A stretch of DNA of 47,259 nucleotides. Source: Pseudomonadota bacterium (GTDB lineage: Bacteria > Myxococcota_A > Bradymonadia > Bradymonadales > GCA-2716585). The notes under the pieces were generated by a model. That model was not told where the DNA came from. It saw nothing but the letters and a program-made list of their open reading frames with translations, and searched no databases. The translations under genes and the position numbers were made by a program. Position 1 is the stretch's first letter. Each line of letters begins with the position of its first letter. Location: the NCBI GenBank assembly GCA_005804885.1, contig SYOX01000242.1, positions 1 to 47,259 of the forward strand. The letters run 5' to 3'. Below are positions 16,917 through 25,269 of the stretch, piece after piece.

Positions 16917-19900
16917 TCAGACTAAAGGGTCGCGCGGTGGCGCGCAAACCTCACCCCGACCCTGGCCGAAGCACCGCCCTCTGAAGGCGCACCCCTCCGC
17001 CTCACACATCTCCAAGGTGCGAGGCCTGCCTTCGTGGGTCTGGCGCGGCCAGCGGTGGCCCTGGCGACCCTCGGCGAGCCGACGCGCCAGCCCCGGCAGG
17101 CCGCCTCGAAACTCCTCCAGATCGTCCAGGTCGCCGTGGACGAACTCGATCCCGGCGCCCGGCTCCTTGAGGAACACGACGCCCCCCGACCAGCCCTCGC
17201 CCCCTCGACCGAAGAGCATCTGGGCCGCCAGCGCGTAGGTCTTGAGCTGGAAGAGGTGGGGGCCGAGGCCCTCGGCCGGACGGCGGCTGAACTTGTAATC
17301 CAGCACCGCGCAGCCGCCGCCCTCGTCCTGAACCACCAGATCGATCTGCCCCCGGAGCGTGACCGCCGCTCGATCGTCGCCCACCCGCACCAGGAAGGGC
17401 ACCTCGCGGGCCAGCCGGCCCTGGCGCTGCGCCGCAGCCAGCATCGACAAAGACCCGGATTCATTCAAGAATCCAGCCAGCGCCGAGGTCACCTCGGCGA
17501 TCTCGCCCTCCCCCATCCAGATGTCGTGGGCGTGCAGCTGCTCGCGCAGCAGCCGCGCCCGGCCCGCCGCGCTTGAGCGCTCGTAGAGGTCAAAGTCCAG
17601 CCGCTCCAGCGCCGCGTGCGCGACCGTGCCTTGATCCAGGATCGCCACGCTCCCCTCGCTGCCGGCCTGATCCCACTCGCGGGCGTCGTCGGCCCCGCGA
17701 TCCTCGTCGCGCAAGCCCTCGATATACCACAGGTAATAGCGGTGAGGGCAGCGGTGCAGGTCCCCGAGCTGGGTCACCGCGACCGTGGGACAGGAGCGCG
17801 CAGGGGCCTCCCCATGGCCGAAGCTGCGCGCCATCGCCGCCTCCCACCCCGACGAGCCCTCCGTCGCCCCTGTGGCCTCGCCGTCGATCGAGCGCGACGA
17901 GGCCACCTCGGCGCCCACGCCCGGCGCCATCAGCTCCCCCAGGAAGCGCTCGCGGCTATGCGCCAGGATCACCGGATCGTCCAGCGCCACGAGGGTCTGC
18001 AAGGTCGTCAGCGGGTTCTCCTTGAGCACCTCGCTGCGGCCGCCGTCCTCCCCCAGCGCCATGCCCTGCCCCGAGAGCCACGCCCTGTCCCGCGCCCGCG
18101 TCAGCGCCACGTAGACCAGCCGTCGCTCCTCGGCGTCCTCCCTGGCCTTGGCCGCCTCTCTGAGCGCGTCGTAGGACTCCGTCTTCAGATCGGCCAGCGG
18201 CTGGCCCATGTGCCGCACGCGCATCCTGGCCTGGAGGCCGTGGCCCCGCTCGTAGATCACCGGCTCGGAGCTCAGCCGTCGGCCCGTCATCGCGTGCAGC
18301 TCCGGCACGACCACGAGGGGAAACTCAAGGCCCTTGGACTGGTGCACCGTCATGATCCGCACCACGTCGGCGCTCTCCTCGACCACCTGCCCCTCGGGCT
18401 CGCGGGGCTCGCGCTCGATCAGGCCGCTCAGGCGCCGCTCGAAGCCCCACAGGTGGCCGTGGGTCGAGCGCTCGTAGGCCTCGGCCAGCTCGATGAGCTT
18501 CTCCACGTTGCCGATCTTCTGCCGACCTCGAAAGGTCCCCGCCAGCTTCTCCCGGTAGCGCGTCAGCTCCACCAGCGACTCCAGCAGCCCCCCCGGCCCC
18601 AGCCTGTCGGCCTCCGCCATCAAGCGGCGGGTGATGGCCGCAAAGGCCCCGAGCCCCTCCAGATCCGCCTCGGAGATCCCCTCCTTGGCCCCGGCCTCCA
18701 CCTCCAGCACCGCCTGGAGCGACAGCGGCTTGCGCTCGCGGCCTCTGGACAGCCGCTGAAGCCAGATCAAGCCCTCGTCGCTGATCAAGAAGAGCGGCGA
18801 CCTCAGGACAGCCACCAGCGCGATCCCGTCCTCAGGATCGATCAGCAGCTTGAGGGCCTGGTGCAGATCGCGGATCTCGGGGCAGCCGTAGAACCCTCGG
18901 CCCTTGACGACGAAGTAGGGGATCTGGCGCCGCTGCAGCGCGTCCTGGAAGGCCGACAGGTTGCGAAACTGGCGCATCAGGATCGCCACGTCGCCCCACC
19001 TGCGCCCCCCCTGCACCTGAAGCTCGATCCAGCGGGCCACCGCCGCGGCCTCCACCTCCGGGGGCGACTTCGGCGCCACCGCCAGATACTCCACCGACGG
19101 GCCCTGGTCGCCCTCCCTGTGCGCGATCAACACGTCATCCAGTTCGAAGCGCACCGTGGCGACCTCGTCGCCCAAATCCTTGATCCCGAGCACCTCCTTG
19201 AACCAGCGGTTTCCGAAGGCGATCAGCCCCGGCAGCGAGCGGCGGTTGACCTGAAGCGCGTGCGAGCTGGCGACCTTCAGCTCCTTGCACAGGCGCTCGG
19301 TGACGCTCAGGTAGACCGCCACGTCGGCGCCGCGGAAGTTGTAGATCGACTGCTTCGGGTCCCCGACCAGGAAGAGCCTGTCCGGCGCCAGCGTCACCTT
19401 GTCGAGCGCCTGCTCGCCGGCCCGCACGCCCACCTCGTCGCCGATGGCCTCCCCGAGCATCACCACGATGTCGAGCTGGACATCGTTGGTGTCCTGGAAC
19501 TCGTCAACGAGCAGCATCTCGAAGCGCCGCTTGAGGTTGCGCCGCACCTCCAGAGCGCCGCGCAGCGTGTCCCGGGCCAGGATGAGCAGATCGGTGAAGT
19601 CCACCACCCCCATGGAGCGCTTCCGCTTCGAATAGCGGCGCTCAACCTCCTGTAGAATATCAAGAAAATCCGATCGCAGGAGCACCGCCGCGTGCTGGAG
19701 CATTTTTTCCAGGTATTGATCCTGGAAGGTCGGCAGGCTGAAGATCTGGAACTGCCGGCTGCGGCCCAGGATCTGGGCCTGCCTGGCCCGCTTGCGGATC
19801 GGGCGGACGTAGCGCACCACGGCGTCGAGGTGATCGCCGAGCGCCTCGGGGGCCAGCGCCTCGACCTCGGCCGCCAGCCCCTCGGCCTGCGCCGCGAAGG

Positions 19901-20720
19901 CCCTCAGATCCGCCAGGAGCGCCCTGTCGGCGGGGCCGCCGCGCGCCATCGCCTTCGGATCCAGCTTGCCCCAGAGGCCGAGCAGGATGGCGCGCTGGGT
20001 CTTGAGCTCGTGCAGCCTGCGGCGGTGCTCGGCCGCCAGCACCTCGGGCTCGGGTCGGGGGTGCCGGGCGATGAGCGCCTCGGCGCTCAGCCCGTCCTCC
20101 CTCATGCGCCGGAGCACCTTGCCGACGAAGTCGATCAGCGCCGCGCCGTGGGCGCCGTCGCGGATCGGCAGCACGCGCAGCGCCCGAAGGCAGGCGCCGT
20201 CGCCGCGGGCGAGGCGCTCGTAGATGACGTTCTCGACCGTCTCGGACAGCAGCGTCTCGGACAGCAGCTCGTCGGCCAGCCCGAAGCCCGGCTCCACCCC
20301 GGCCTCCACGGGGTACTCCCGCAGGATCTGGGCGCAGAAGCCGTGGAAGGTCGTGATCGCCATCGCGCCCAGATCCCGGTGCACCCGCCGCCAGTGCTCC
20401 GCGTCGGGCAGCGGCAGCCCCGACGCCTCCGCGCTGCCGCACAGCAGCGCGTCGCCGGCGGGATCCTCGGCCAGCGACGCGACCTTGTCGCGCACCCGGG
20501 ACTGCATCTCCGCCGCGGCCTTCTCCGTGAAGGTGATCGCGCAGATCCGCCCCGGGATCACCGGCGCCCGACCCCGCCCCAGCCCCGCCAGCAGGTGCAC
20601 GACGGTGGCCACCAGGCTGTAGGTCTTCCCCGTCCCGGCGCTGGCCCGCACGATCGCATTGCGGCCCTCTCGCACCAGCGCCTCCAGCCGCCGGCCGTGC
20701 TCGATAATCTCATCTCTCAC
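16917..20720 (-). CDS. addA: AddA-type UvrD/Rep helicase-nuclease
   Basis: A 1267-residue superfamily 1 helicase fused to a RecB-family nuclease. Walker A is RASAGTGKT (K32); the DExx motif is LLVDEFQDTND near residue 400; VYVALTRARDRAW near 870 is motif VI. The C-terminal PD-(D/E)XK nuclease keeps its residues: H in QGTVAHAALERLDF near 1040, D in GQIDLVV, and D/K in CAVLDYKFSRRP near 1141. With AddB it would unwind and resect double-strand DNA ends for RecA. Unusually for AddA, an Fe-S-like cysteine set is also visible (CPHRYYLWY near 990, then C-x4-C-x5-C near 1239-1250). The start is GTG, overlapping the addB stop by 4 bp. Confidence 0.9.
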   Translation of the reverse strand: MRDEIIEHGRRLEALVREGRNAIVRASAGTGKTYSLVATVVHLLAGLGRGRAPVIPGRICAITFTEKAAAEMQSRVRDKVASLAEDPAGDALLCGSAEASGLPLPDAEHWRRVHRDLGAMAITTFHGFCAQILREYPVEAGVEPGFGLADELLSETLLSETVENVIYERLARGDGACLRALRVLPIRDGAHGAALIDFVGKVLRRMREDGLSAEALIARHPRPEPEVLAAEHRRRLHELKTQRAILLGLWGKLDPKAMARGGPADRALLADLRAFAAQAEGLAAEVEALAPEALGDHLDAVVRYVRPIRKRARQAQILGRSRQFQIFSLPTFQDQYLEKMLQHAAVLLRSDFLDILQEVERRYSKRKRSMGVVDFTDLLILARDTLRGALEVRRNLKRRFEMLLVDEFQDTNDVQLDIVVMLGEAIGDEVGVRAGEQALDKVTLAPDRLFLVGDPKQSIYNFRGADVAVYLSVTERLCKELKVASSHALQVNRRSLPGLIAFGNRWFKEVLGIKDLGDEVATVRFELDDVLIAHREGDQGPSVEYLAVAPKSPPEVEAAAVARWIELQVQGGRRWGDVAILMRQFRNLSAFQDALQRRQIPYFVVKGRGFYGCPEIRDLHQALKLLIDPEDGIALVAVLRSPLFLISDEGLIWLQRLSRGRERKPLSLQAVLEVEAGAKEGISEADLEGLGAFAAITRRLMAEADRLGPGGLLESLVELTRYREKLAGTFRGRQKIGNVEKLIELAEAYERSTHGHLWGFERRLSGLIEREPREPEGQVVEESADVVRIMTVHQSKGLEFPLVVVPELHAMTGRRLSSEPVIYERGHGLQARMRVRHMGQPLADLKTESYDALREAAKAREDAEERRLVYVALTRARDRAWLSGQGMALGEDGGRSEVLKENPLTTLQTLVALDDPVILAHSRERFLGELMAPGVGAEVASSRSIDGEATGATEGSSGWEAAMARSFGHGEAPARSCPTVAVTQLGDLHRCPHRYYLWYIEGLRDEDRGADDAREWDQAGSEGSVAILDQGTVAHAALERLDFDLYERSSAAGRARLLREQLHAHDIWMGEGEIAEVTSALAGFLNESGSLSMLAAAQRQGRLAREVPFLVRVGDDRAAVTLRGQIDLVVQDEGGGCAVLDYKFSRRPAEGLGPHLFQLKTYALAAQMLFGRGGEGWSGGVVFLKEPGAGIEFVHGDLDDLEEFRGGLPGLARRLAEGRQGHRWPRQTHEGRPRTLEMCEAEGCAFRGRCFGQGRGEVCAPPRDPLV

Positions 20721-23700
20721 CCCTCGCCCTCCGGCCAGGTCCCGCGACGGCAGACCGGGTGCAGGTCACAGTGCCCGCAGTCGCGGGTCGCGAAGGGGTA
20801 GCTGCCCAGCCGCATCCGCACGATCTGCGCCGCGATCTCCTCCCGCGCCCGACGCACCTCATCCTCTTCGAAGCCGATGCCGCCGACCTCCCCCACCAGG
20901 GGCCGCGTCGTCTTGCCCTCCATCAAGCTCTCGTAGCGCGCCGTGACCATCACCTCGCCCTTGAGCGCCCCCCGACGCTGAAGCGCCGGCACCAGCCCCT
21001 CGGCCACGGCCAGCATCGAGAGCGACAGGCCAAAGTCCGTCGTCAAAAGCCGCCGCTCATCCAGCCGCCGCTCGTAGCTCGACAGCGCCGAGGCCCCATA
21101 CTCGATCAACTCCAGCTTGTCCTGCCCCAGTGACTCCCCAAGCAGCACCCTGTCGACGCGGCCCGCCAGGTTCACCACCAGCCCGGCGGCCAGCTCCACC
21201 CTCAACGTCTCTCGCCCCGGCGCCAGACCCGCCGCCCTTACCCCGAAGGGCTCGGCCCCGTAGCGCCAGGGCAGCGCCACCTGACGGCTGGGCGTGACAT
21301 CCTGCTCCCGGGCGATGAGCTGGTGCACCAGCGCCTCGCACTCCCTTCGGACCTGCGCCCACAAGAGCGGGTGCGCGCGCGAGCTGAGCTCTTCGAGCCC
21401 CTCCATCTCCTCGGCCATGGCCGCCAGCGCCACCCCCAGCGCCTCGGCCTGCCGCGCCTCGTCGGCGCCGCCGAGCGGGAGCAGGCCCGAGCCCTCCAGC
21501 GCCTCGTAGGCCACCTCAAGGAGCCGATGGACGGCCTGGTGGCGATCGAGCGCCGAGACGTCCTGCGTCACCTGCCGCGTCGTCCGAAGCCCCAGGAGCC
21601 GATCAAACATGAAGCGCTGCGGGCAGATACCGAAGGCGTTGAGCGCCCCGGCCGTCAGCGGCGCCCGCCCGTCGAAGCCCAGCGCCTCGCTCAGCCAGGC
21701 CCCGTGGACCTCCCCCACCTCGCCGCACCACGCCGCCAGCGGCTCGGCCTCCAGGGCGGCGTGCGCCTCGTGGATCGCCACCGCGCTCATGCGGTGGCGC
21801 GCCCGCTCGACCTGCGCGGCCCGATCGATGGACCCCATCGGCACCCCGGCGACCGCCAGCCGCTGGCCTATCGCGGCCAGCGCCGCCGAGGGCGCCCCGA
21901 TCACGATCCCATCCCCGCGCGCCGTCAACTGATAGCGACAGACCAGCTCCCAGGGCGAGGCGCAGGCTGCCGCGGGGGGCACGGGGTCGAGGACCTCCTG
22001 CTCGACGACCTGGGCCAGGTGCGCCTCGGGCACGCGGCGCAGGACCTCGTCGACGAAGACCGACTGGACGCTGGAGCGCCCCGAGCCGTCGAGCGTCGAG
22101 CAGGTCAAGGTCAGCGTCTCCTGCGCCGCCGAGAGCCCGAAGATGAAGAGCAGCACCTCCTCGGACTGCCGCGCGGGCACCGGCGCCCCCCCGCCGCCCT
22201 CGTCCTGCTCGTAGGGGAGACACTGCAGCGGGAAGGACATGCGCAGCTCGTCGCGCCCGTGGAGCCGCCGCCGCGCAGCCTCGAAGCGCCCGAAGGCCAG
22301 CCTGTCCTCGTCGATGAGCAGCGGCCTGGAGCGCAAGGTGGCCGGGAAGCTGCCCTGGTTGAGCCCCGGGATGATCACGTGCGGCACCGAGGCCCCCGCC
22401 AGGTGCTTGATCGGCAGGATCCGCACGCTGCCGCCGCGGGCGCCGCCCTGCTGGAGCGTCAGCTCGCCCAGCGTGTGGGTCAGGATCTCGTAGAAGTCGC
22501 CCAAGGTCACCAGCGACCCCTCGTCGACCTCGACGGGAGGCGGCCTGGAGACGCCGTCGGAGACGCCGTCGGAGACATCGTCGATCCGATCGACGCCGTC
22601 GGCACGATCGACGCCGTCGGCACGATCGACGCCGTCGGCACGATCGACGCCGTCGGCACGATCAACGCCCTCGGACAGATCGTCGAGCACCAGATCAATC
22701 AGCCGCTGCGCCCGCTGATCCCGCGCGGTGACCGCGAGGAGCCTCGACCCGACCCGGTCGAGCCCGGGCTGCTCCGGCGACCCCTCCGCCCCCCGAGCCG
22801 CCCTCTTGCTGACCTCCAGCGTGCTCAGGAGCGCCCTCAAGCCCCTGGCGTGCTCCGAAACCAGCCGACGGCGCATCGGCAGGTGCTCGCCTATCGTCCA
22901 CCGCAGCCACAGCACCCTGTCGCACAGATCCAGGATCCGCAGCACCTCCGGGTGCGCCTCCAGCGCGATCGCGTCCTCGGGCAAGGACGCCCCCTCGCGC
23001 TCTCGCCGGACCCTGGCCCGCTCCAGGCGCCGCGTCATCAGGCCGCGCAGGGCCTCCAGCCGCTCCTCGTAGGCGCTGCGCCCCGATCCCGTCGCCGACA
23101 GATCGTCCCGCACACCGGCGTCTCTGAGCAGGCGCGCCAGCGCCAGCGCGCGCCCCGCCGTCCGCCCCCCCGCCAGCCGGCTCGACATCACCTCGATGAA
23201 GGGCTCGCGAGGGAAGTTGTCCAGCACCAGCCGCACCACCGACATCAACAGCCGCGCCGGAGAGGAGGAGAGCAGCGGCACCCCGCGCCGGCAATGCCAG
23301 GGCACCCCGTAGGCGTCCAGCGCCACGCACAGCTCATCGAGCCCCTCGTCGAGCGCCCTGGGCGCGATGACGATCTCGTCCGGCGTCGCCCCCGAGGCGA
23401 TCAGATCCCTGACCCGACGCGCCACCGCCCGCGCCTGACGCCTCGGCCCGGGCGCCTTGATCACCCGCAGCACCTCCGGCCCCAGCCCCTCGATCTGCGC
23501 GCCACCTCGCGACGTCCCCCCCAGCCCCGCCAGATCCGCCGCCGACCACACCGACTCGGCCAGCCTCGGCAGCGGACCCGACCAGGCCGTCGTGTCGCTC
23601 GTCTGCCAGCGCAGCGTCAGCGACTCCCCCTCCAGGGACTCGATCTGCCGCAGGATGGGCTCCAGGTAATGAAAAATGCTTGGCCGATCAAAGTCATAGG

Positions 23701-24454
23701 GCAGATGGATCTCGACGCTGTCCTCCGCCCGGCCCTGGCCTTCGGCCTTGAGGCGGCGGGCCAGCTCCCGCGCGATGTCCACCCGGATCGGGCTCCAGTC
23801 GTAGATGTCCAGGAAGCGCACCTGCGGCCGGCGCAGCGCCACGGGCAGCGAGACGCGGTGATCCTTGAGCGCGTCGAGCGCCACCCGCAGCACCAGCCCC
23901 TCGTCCAGCAGCCCCGCGCCCGCCAGCGCCTCCTCGTAGAGCGCGAAGAGGCGCCCGAGCTCCGACATCCGATGCGCCCGCGTTCTGTCCCCCTCGGCGC
24001 CCTGCTGGACGCTCCAGACCACGAACTCCTGGAGCACCCCGGCGCTCGCATTGCCCTCGCGGCACTCCTTGAAGAAGTCCAGCAAGGCCGTCACGAAGCC
24101 GCCGCGACGCGACACCTCCGCGTAGACCCCCCCCTCGGTCGCTGCGGCCTGCCGCGCCACCCCCCTGGCGATCGACCGCAGCTCGATCGAGCTGGCCCTG
24201 CGCCGCCCCGCGTACCAGACGCCGAGGCCCTCCTGGCGCGCGACGCGCAGCGCGTGGTCACACAAGAGCCCGATGAGCTCATGGAGGAGCTTGACGCCGT
24301 CGGCGCCCACCGCCCCCGCGCCGCCCTCCAGGCGGCGCAGCAGCGCCTCCTCGGCCCGGTCAAAGACCGCGTAGACGTCCAGGGGCTCCGCCCGGCGATC
24401 CAAAGGGCGACGACCGCCCGTCGAGAAGAGATCGAGTTGCGTCAAAAAGGACAT
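20717..24454 (-). CDS. addB: AddB-type partner of AddA, nuclease site degenerate
   Basis: A 1245-residue protein immediately upstream of and overlapping addA. The C-terminal third is a RecB/AddB-like nuclease domain with the Fe-S cysteines: GICPQRFMFDRLL near residue 943 and RDCGHCDLHPVC near 1223 (C-x2-C-x5-C). The first catalytic Asp survives in AGRVDRVLLGE, but the expected D-x-K motif reads LIEYGASAL near 1119, so the essential Lys is gone. I see no Walker A near the N-terminus, unlike B. subtilis AddB. Residues about 590-635 contain DGVDRA hexapeptide repeats (18-bp period at 22560-22670). A promoter lies about 40 bp upstream. Confidence 0.85.
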   Translation of the reverse strand: MSFLTQLDLFSTGGRRPLDRRAEPLDVYAVFDRAEEALLRRLEGGAGAVGADGVKLLHELIGLLCDHALRVARQEGLGVWYAGRRRASSIELRSIARGVARQAAATEGGVYAEVSRRGGFVTALLDFFKECREGNASAGVLQEFVVWSVQQGAEGDRTRAHRMSELGRLFALYEEALAGAGLLDEGLVLRVALDALKDHRVSLPVALRRPQVRFLDIYDWSPIRVDIARELARRLKAEGQGRAEDSVEIHLPYDFDRPSIFHYLEPILRQIESLEGESLTLRWQTSDTTAWSGPLPRLAESVWSAADLAGLGGTSRGGAQIEGLGPEVLRVIKAPGPRRQARAVARRVRDLIASGATPDEIVIAPRALDEGLDELCVALDAYGVPWHCRRGVPLLSSSPARLLMSVVRLVLDNFPREPFIEVMSSRLAGGRTAGRALALARLLRDAGVRDDLSATGSGRSAYEERLEALRGLMTRRLERARVRREREGASLPEDAIALEAHPEVLRILDLCDRVLWLRWTIGEHLPMRRRLVSEHARGLRALLSTLEVSKRAARGAEGSPEQPGLDRVGSRLLAVTARDQRAQRLIDLVLDDLSEGVDRADGVDRADGVDRADGVDRADGVDRIDDVSDGVSDGVSRPPPVEVDEGSLVTLGDFYEILTHTLGELTLQQGGARGGSVRILPIKHLAGASVPHVIIPGLNQGSFPATLRSRPLLIDEDRLAFGRFEAARRRLHGRDELRMSFPLQCLPYEQDEGGGGAPVPARQSEEVLLFIFGLSAAQETLTLTCSTLDGSGRSSVQSVFVDEVLRRVPEAHLAQVVEQEVLDPVPPAAACASPWELVCRYQLTARGDGIVIGAPSAALAAIGQRLAVAGVPMGSIDRAAQVERARHRMSAVAIHEAHAALEAEPLAAWCGEVGEVHGAWLSEALGFDGRAPLTAGALNAFGICPQRFMFDRLLGLRTTRQVTQDVSALDRHQAVHRLLEVAYEALEGSGLLPLGGADEARQAEALGVALAAMAEEMEGLEELSSRAHPLLWAQVRRECEALVHQLIAREQDVTPSRQVALPWRYGAEPFGVRAAGLAPGRETLRVELAAGLVVNLAGRVDRVLLGESLGQDKLELIEYGASALSSYERRLDERRLLTTDFGLSLSMLAVAEGLVPALQRRGALKGEVMVTARYESLMEGKTTRPLVGEVGGIGFEEDEVRRAREEIAAQIVRMRLGSYPFATRDCGHCDLHPVCRRGTWPEGEG
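22560..22675. repeat. In-frame 18-bp tandem repeats within addB
   Basis: The unit GTCGGCACGATCGACGCC is repeated about four times with near-perfect identity and degenerate flanking units. It encodes GVDRAD hexapeptides, a charged flexible insertion. The count is multiple-of-three safe, so copy number could vary between strains. Confidence 0.85.
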
Positions 24455-24492
24455 TCAGAGCAGGCTCCGCACACACACGCAGACCCACCCAG

Positions 24493-24520
24493 CTTGTACC
24501 GGAACACCCTTTCAGGTCAA
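24493..24520 (-). promoter_or_regulatory. Promoter for addB-addA
   Basis: On the minus strand TTGACC (24515-24520) and TACAAG (24493-24498) are separated by 16 bp. Transcription would start near 24486, about 30 nt before the addB ATG at 24454. Confidence 0.5.
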
Positions 24521-24588
24521 GCCCCTTGCGCGCTCCTCCGAAAATCAGGGCGGCGAGGGCCGGTGGGCGGGCCTGCGCCCGGCGCGGC

Positions 24589-25146
24589 TCAGGGAGGGCC
24601 GTGCTGGACGAAGAGGTGCTTGCGGTAGAAGCGCAGCTCATCGATCGACTCGAGGATGTCGTCGAGCGCCTTGTGGGTCTTGGCCTTCGAGGGGGGGTAG
24701 AAGGCCGGGGGGTACCACCGATAGACGAGCTCCTTGATGCTGGAGACGTCGATGTTGCGGTAGTGCAGGTAGTCGTTGAGCGCCGGCATGTACTTGATCA
24801 GGAAGCGCCTGTCTTGCCAGATCGTGTTCCCGCACAGGGGCGCGGCCCCCTGCGAGACCCACTGCTTGACGAAGTCCAGCGTCTGGGCCTCGACCTCGGC
24901 CATCGACAGTTTGGACTGGCGCACCCGGTCGATCAGCCCGCTGCGGGTGTGGTGGCGGGTGTTCCAGTCGTCCATCGCCTCCAGCAGCTCTTCGCTCTGG
25001 TGGATGGCCAGCACCGGGCCCTGAGCGACGATCTGGAGATCGGAGTCGGTCACGACGGTCGCGATCTCGATGATCGAGCAGACCTCTGCGTCCAGCCCGG
25101 TCATCTCGAGATCGATCCAGACAAGGCGGTCATCCTCTGAGCCCAT
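24589..25146 (-). CDS. orn: Oligoribonuclease
   Basis: A 185-residue DEDDh 3'-5' exoribonuclease, almost the same length and sequence style as E. coli Orn. The Asp/Glu pair is in WIDLEMTGLD near residues 10-20. IIEIATVVTD, MDDWNTRHHT, CGNTIWQDRRFL with its Asp near 115, and THKALDDILES with the His/Asp near 160 complete the site. It degrades 2-5-nt RNAs, including pGpG from c-di-GMP turnover, and is usually essential in proteobacteria that have it. The ATG at 25146 follows GGAGGGG and gives the family N-terminus. It is followed after 134 bp by addB, which has its own promoter. Confidence 0.95.
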   Translation of the reverse strand: MGSEDDRLVWIDLEMTGLDAEVCSIIEIATVVTDSDLQIVAQGPVLAIHQSEELLEAMDDWNTRHHTRSGLIDRVRQSKLSMAEVEAQTLDFVKQWVSQGAAPLCGNTIWQDRRFLIKYMPALNDYLHYRNIDVSSIKELVYRWYPPAFYPPSKAKTHKALDDILESIDELRFYRKHLFVQHGPP

Positions 25147-25224
25147 CGGCCCCTCCAGGCTGGGCGCGCGCGCCCCCTTCTCAAGGGACGTCACCGCGCC
25201 CCGCGAAGCTCACCACCTAACACG

Positions 25225-25260
25225 TCCCACCCCGGTTTGAAACAAAGAACCGGGGCGGGA
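25225..25260 (-). terminator. Hairpin between the Kazal gene and orn
   Basis: TCCC-A-CCCCGGTT (25225-25237) pairs with AACCGGGG-C-GGGA (25248-25260): twelve base pairs with one mismatch. It lies 9 bp past the Kazal-protein stop. The stem is strong but there is no T-run. Confidence 0.6.
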
Positions 25261-25269
25261 CCCGAGGCC

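Noticed and set aside
21323..24628. 1100-residue plus-strand frame opposite addB
   Set aside because: It is the mirror of addB codon bias, Arg/Pro/Gln-rich with no domain; addB carries recognisable motifs.
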